Shown here: one piece after another, positions 6,113 to 6,361 of the stretch
Numbering within the stretch: the stretch's first letter is position 1
How the letters are laid out: every line of letters begins with the position of its first letter
Assembly (NCBI GenBank): GCA_947631075.1
Contig: CANRJU010000165.1
Span: 1 to 6,361, forward strand
Reading direction: 5' to 3'
Length of the DNA stretch: 6,361 bases
Source of the DNA: an uncultured Lachnospiraceae bacterium
Lineage (GTDB): Bacteria; Bacillota; Clostridia; Lachnospirales; Lachnospiraceae
Program-made: the position numbers and the translations under genes
Notes under the pieces: model-generated
Seen by the model: only the letters and a program-made list of their open reading frames with translations
Databases searched by the model: none
Told to the model about the DNA's origin: nothing

Positions 6113-6361
6113 GTGTATCACCTCCGCCCTGTTCTTTTTTAGAAAATCTTCCAATATTCCTTCCCGGATGCACTCCGTCACCGCCCGTTCCACGGCCTCC
6201 CGCAGTTCCATGGTGCGGCTGTGCTCCCGAACCTTCGACACATACTGGCAGTACTCCATCAGAAGCCTGCATTCTTTTTTTATAGGTTCATTATACCCCG
6301 GATTGATGTTTAATTGCAAGACTTTCAGCTCCAATTTTATATCCGATCTGTCGATTACAGG
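5882..6361 (-). CDS. Rpn-family PD-(D/E)XK nuclease/transposase, C-terminal part (5' end outside window)
   Basis: The frame is open from the right edge of the window to a TAA at 5884-5882, giving 159 residues with no start needed inside the window. A TTG at 6334 is only an internal codon, because the upstream residues (DRSDIKLELKVLQLNINPGYN) continue the family sequence. That stretch, then ECRLLMEYCQYV, AVERAVTECIREGILEDFL and KKNRAEVIHMSIYEFDEEK, matches from memory the back half of Firmicutes Rpn/'PD-(D/E)XK nuclease family transposase' proteins, usually about 300 residues. The catalytic N-terminal domain lies outside the window. Rpn proteins are DNA endonucleases linked to recombination and, in E. 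coli, phage defence. The tail (NRPLDDISDTLGIS, 15-20 residues of helix after it) resembles a small helix-turn-helix seen in many members. Its G+C is clearly higher than that of the facing gene. An internal start within it is listed separately. Confidence 0.85.
   Translation of the reverse strand, partial: PVIDRSDIKLELKVLQLNINPGYNEPIKKECRLLMEYCQYVSKVREHSRTMELREAVERAVTECIREGILEDFLKKNRAEVIHMSIYEFDEEKYHKALRQESWEEGREFGRKEIAFRLFDKNRPLDDISDTLGISMDYTLELHQQYEHMVQEETNYGEK
6117..6125 (-). promoter_or_regulatory. Near-perfect internal Shine-Dalgarno sequence inside the Rpn gene
   Basis: On the minus strand, GGAGGTGAT (6125 down to 6117) is complementary to the 3' end of 16S rRNA over nine bases. It leaves 8 bases between GGAGG and the in-frame ATG at 6112. 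It is at least as strong as the sites in front of the intact genes in this window. Confidence 0.65.

Noticed and set aside
5863..6142. Open frames in other frames over the Rpn gene (minus-strand 79 residues, plus-strand 74 residues)
   Set aside because: Both overlap the well-supported Rpn frame, and the plus-strand one lacks a plausible ribosome binding site.

Overview
The window looks like a piece of a Firmicutes chromosome, probably a gut Clostridia/Lachnospiraceae-type organism. This is inferred from strong AGGAGG/GGAGGTGAT-type ribosome binding sites, moderate-to-low G+C, a flippase of the type common in Firmicutes, and an Rpn-family (PD-(D/E)XK 'transposase') protein whose sequence closely resembles the Lachnospiraceae form. 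No rRNA, tRNA, CRISPR array or insertion-sequence end was seen.

Bases 1-4357 are the downstream part of a surface-polysaccharide cluster on the + strand. In order they hold the last 39 codons of an RfbH/DdhC-type CDP-4-keto-6-deoxyglucose 3-dehydrase, a thiamine-diphosphate (acetolactate-synthase-like) carboligase, an extended short-chain NAD(P) sugar reductase/epimerase, and a multi-spanning Wzx-type flippase. The first three match in type and order the logic of CDP-yersiniose biosynthesis. RfbH makes CDP-3,6-dideoxy-4-keto-glucose, a YerE-type enzyme adds a two-carbon acetyl unit from pyruvate to C4, and a YerF-type reductase reduces the acetyl side chain. The likely product is a branched-chain 3,6-dideoxysugar that enters a repeat unit exported by the flippase.

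Bases 4358-4700 contain no intact gene. They hold what looks like the wreck of one more cluster gene: a well-started 44-codon N-terminal piece in one frame, running into a C-terminal piece in another frame that ends at 4699.

Immediately after comes an AT-rich gene (4701-5813) encoding an unusual two-part protein, an N-terminal DUF4062 domain joined to a C-terminal response-regulator receiver domain. The receiver keeps the acidic pair and the phospho-acceptor Asp but lacks the conserved Lys. A run of seven C sits exactly at the inter-domain linker, and slippage there would remove the receiver. A hairpin terminator (5818-5857) closes this gene.

Facing it on the - strand (5882-6361) is the C-terminal part of an Rpn-family nuclease that runs off the right edge. 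It contains an internal ATG preceded by a near-perfect Shine-Dalgarno sequence, which would give a 76-residue C-terminal protein. This arrangement recalls the intragenic RpnS antitoxins described in E. coli. The right-hand third therefore looks like an accessory segment, possibly related to defence or conflict, attached to the end of a glycan locus.
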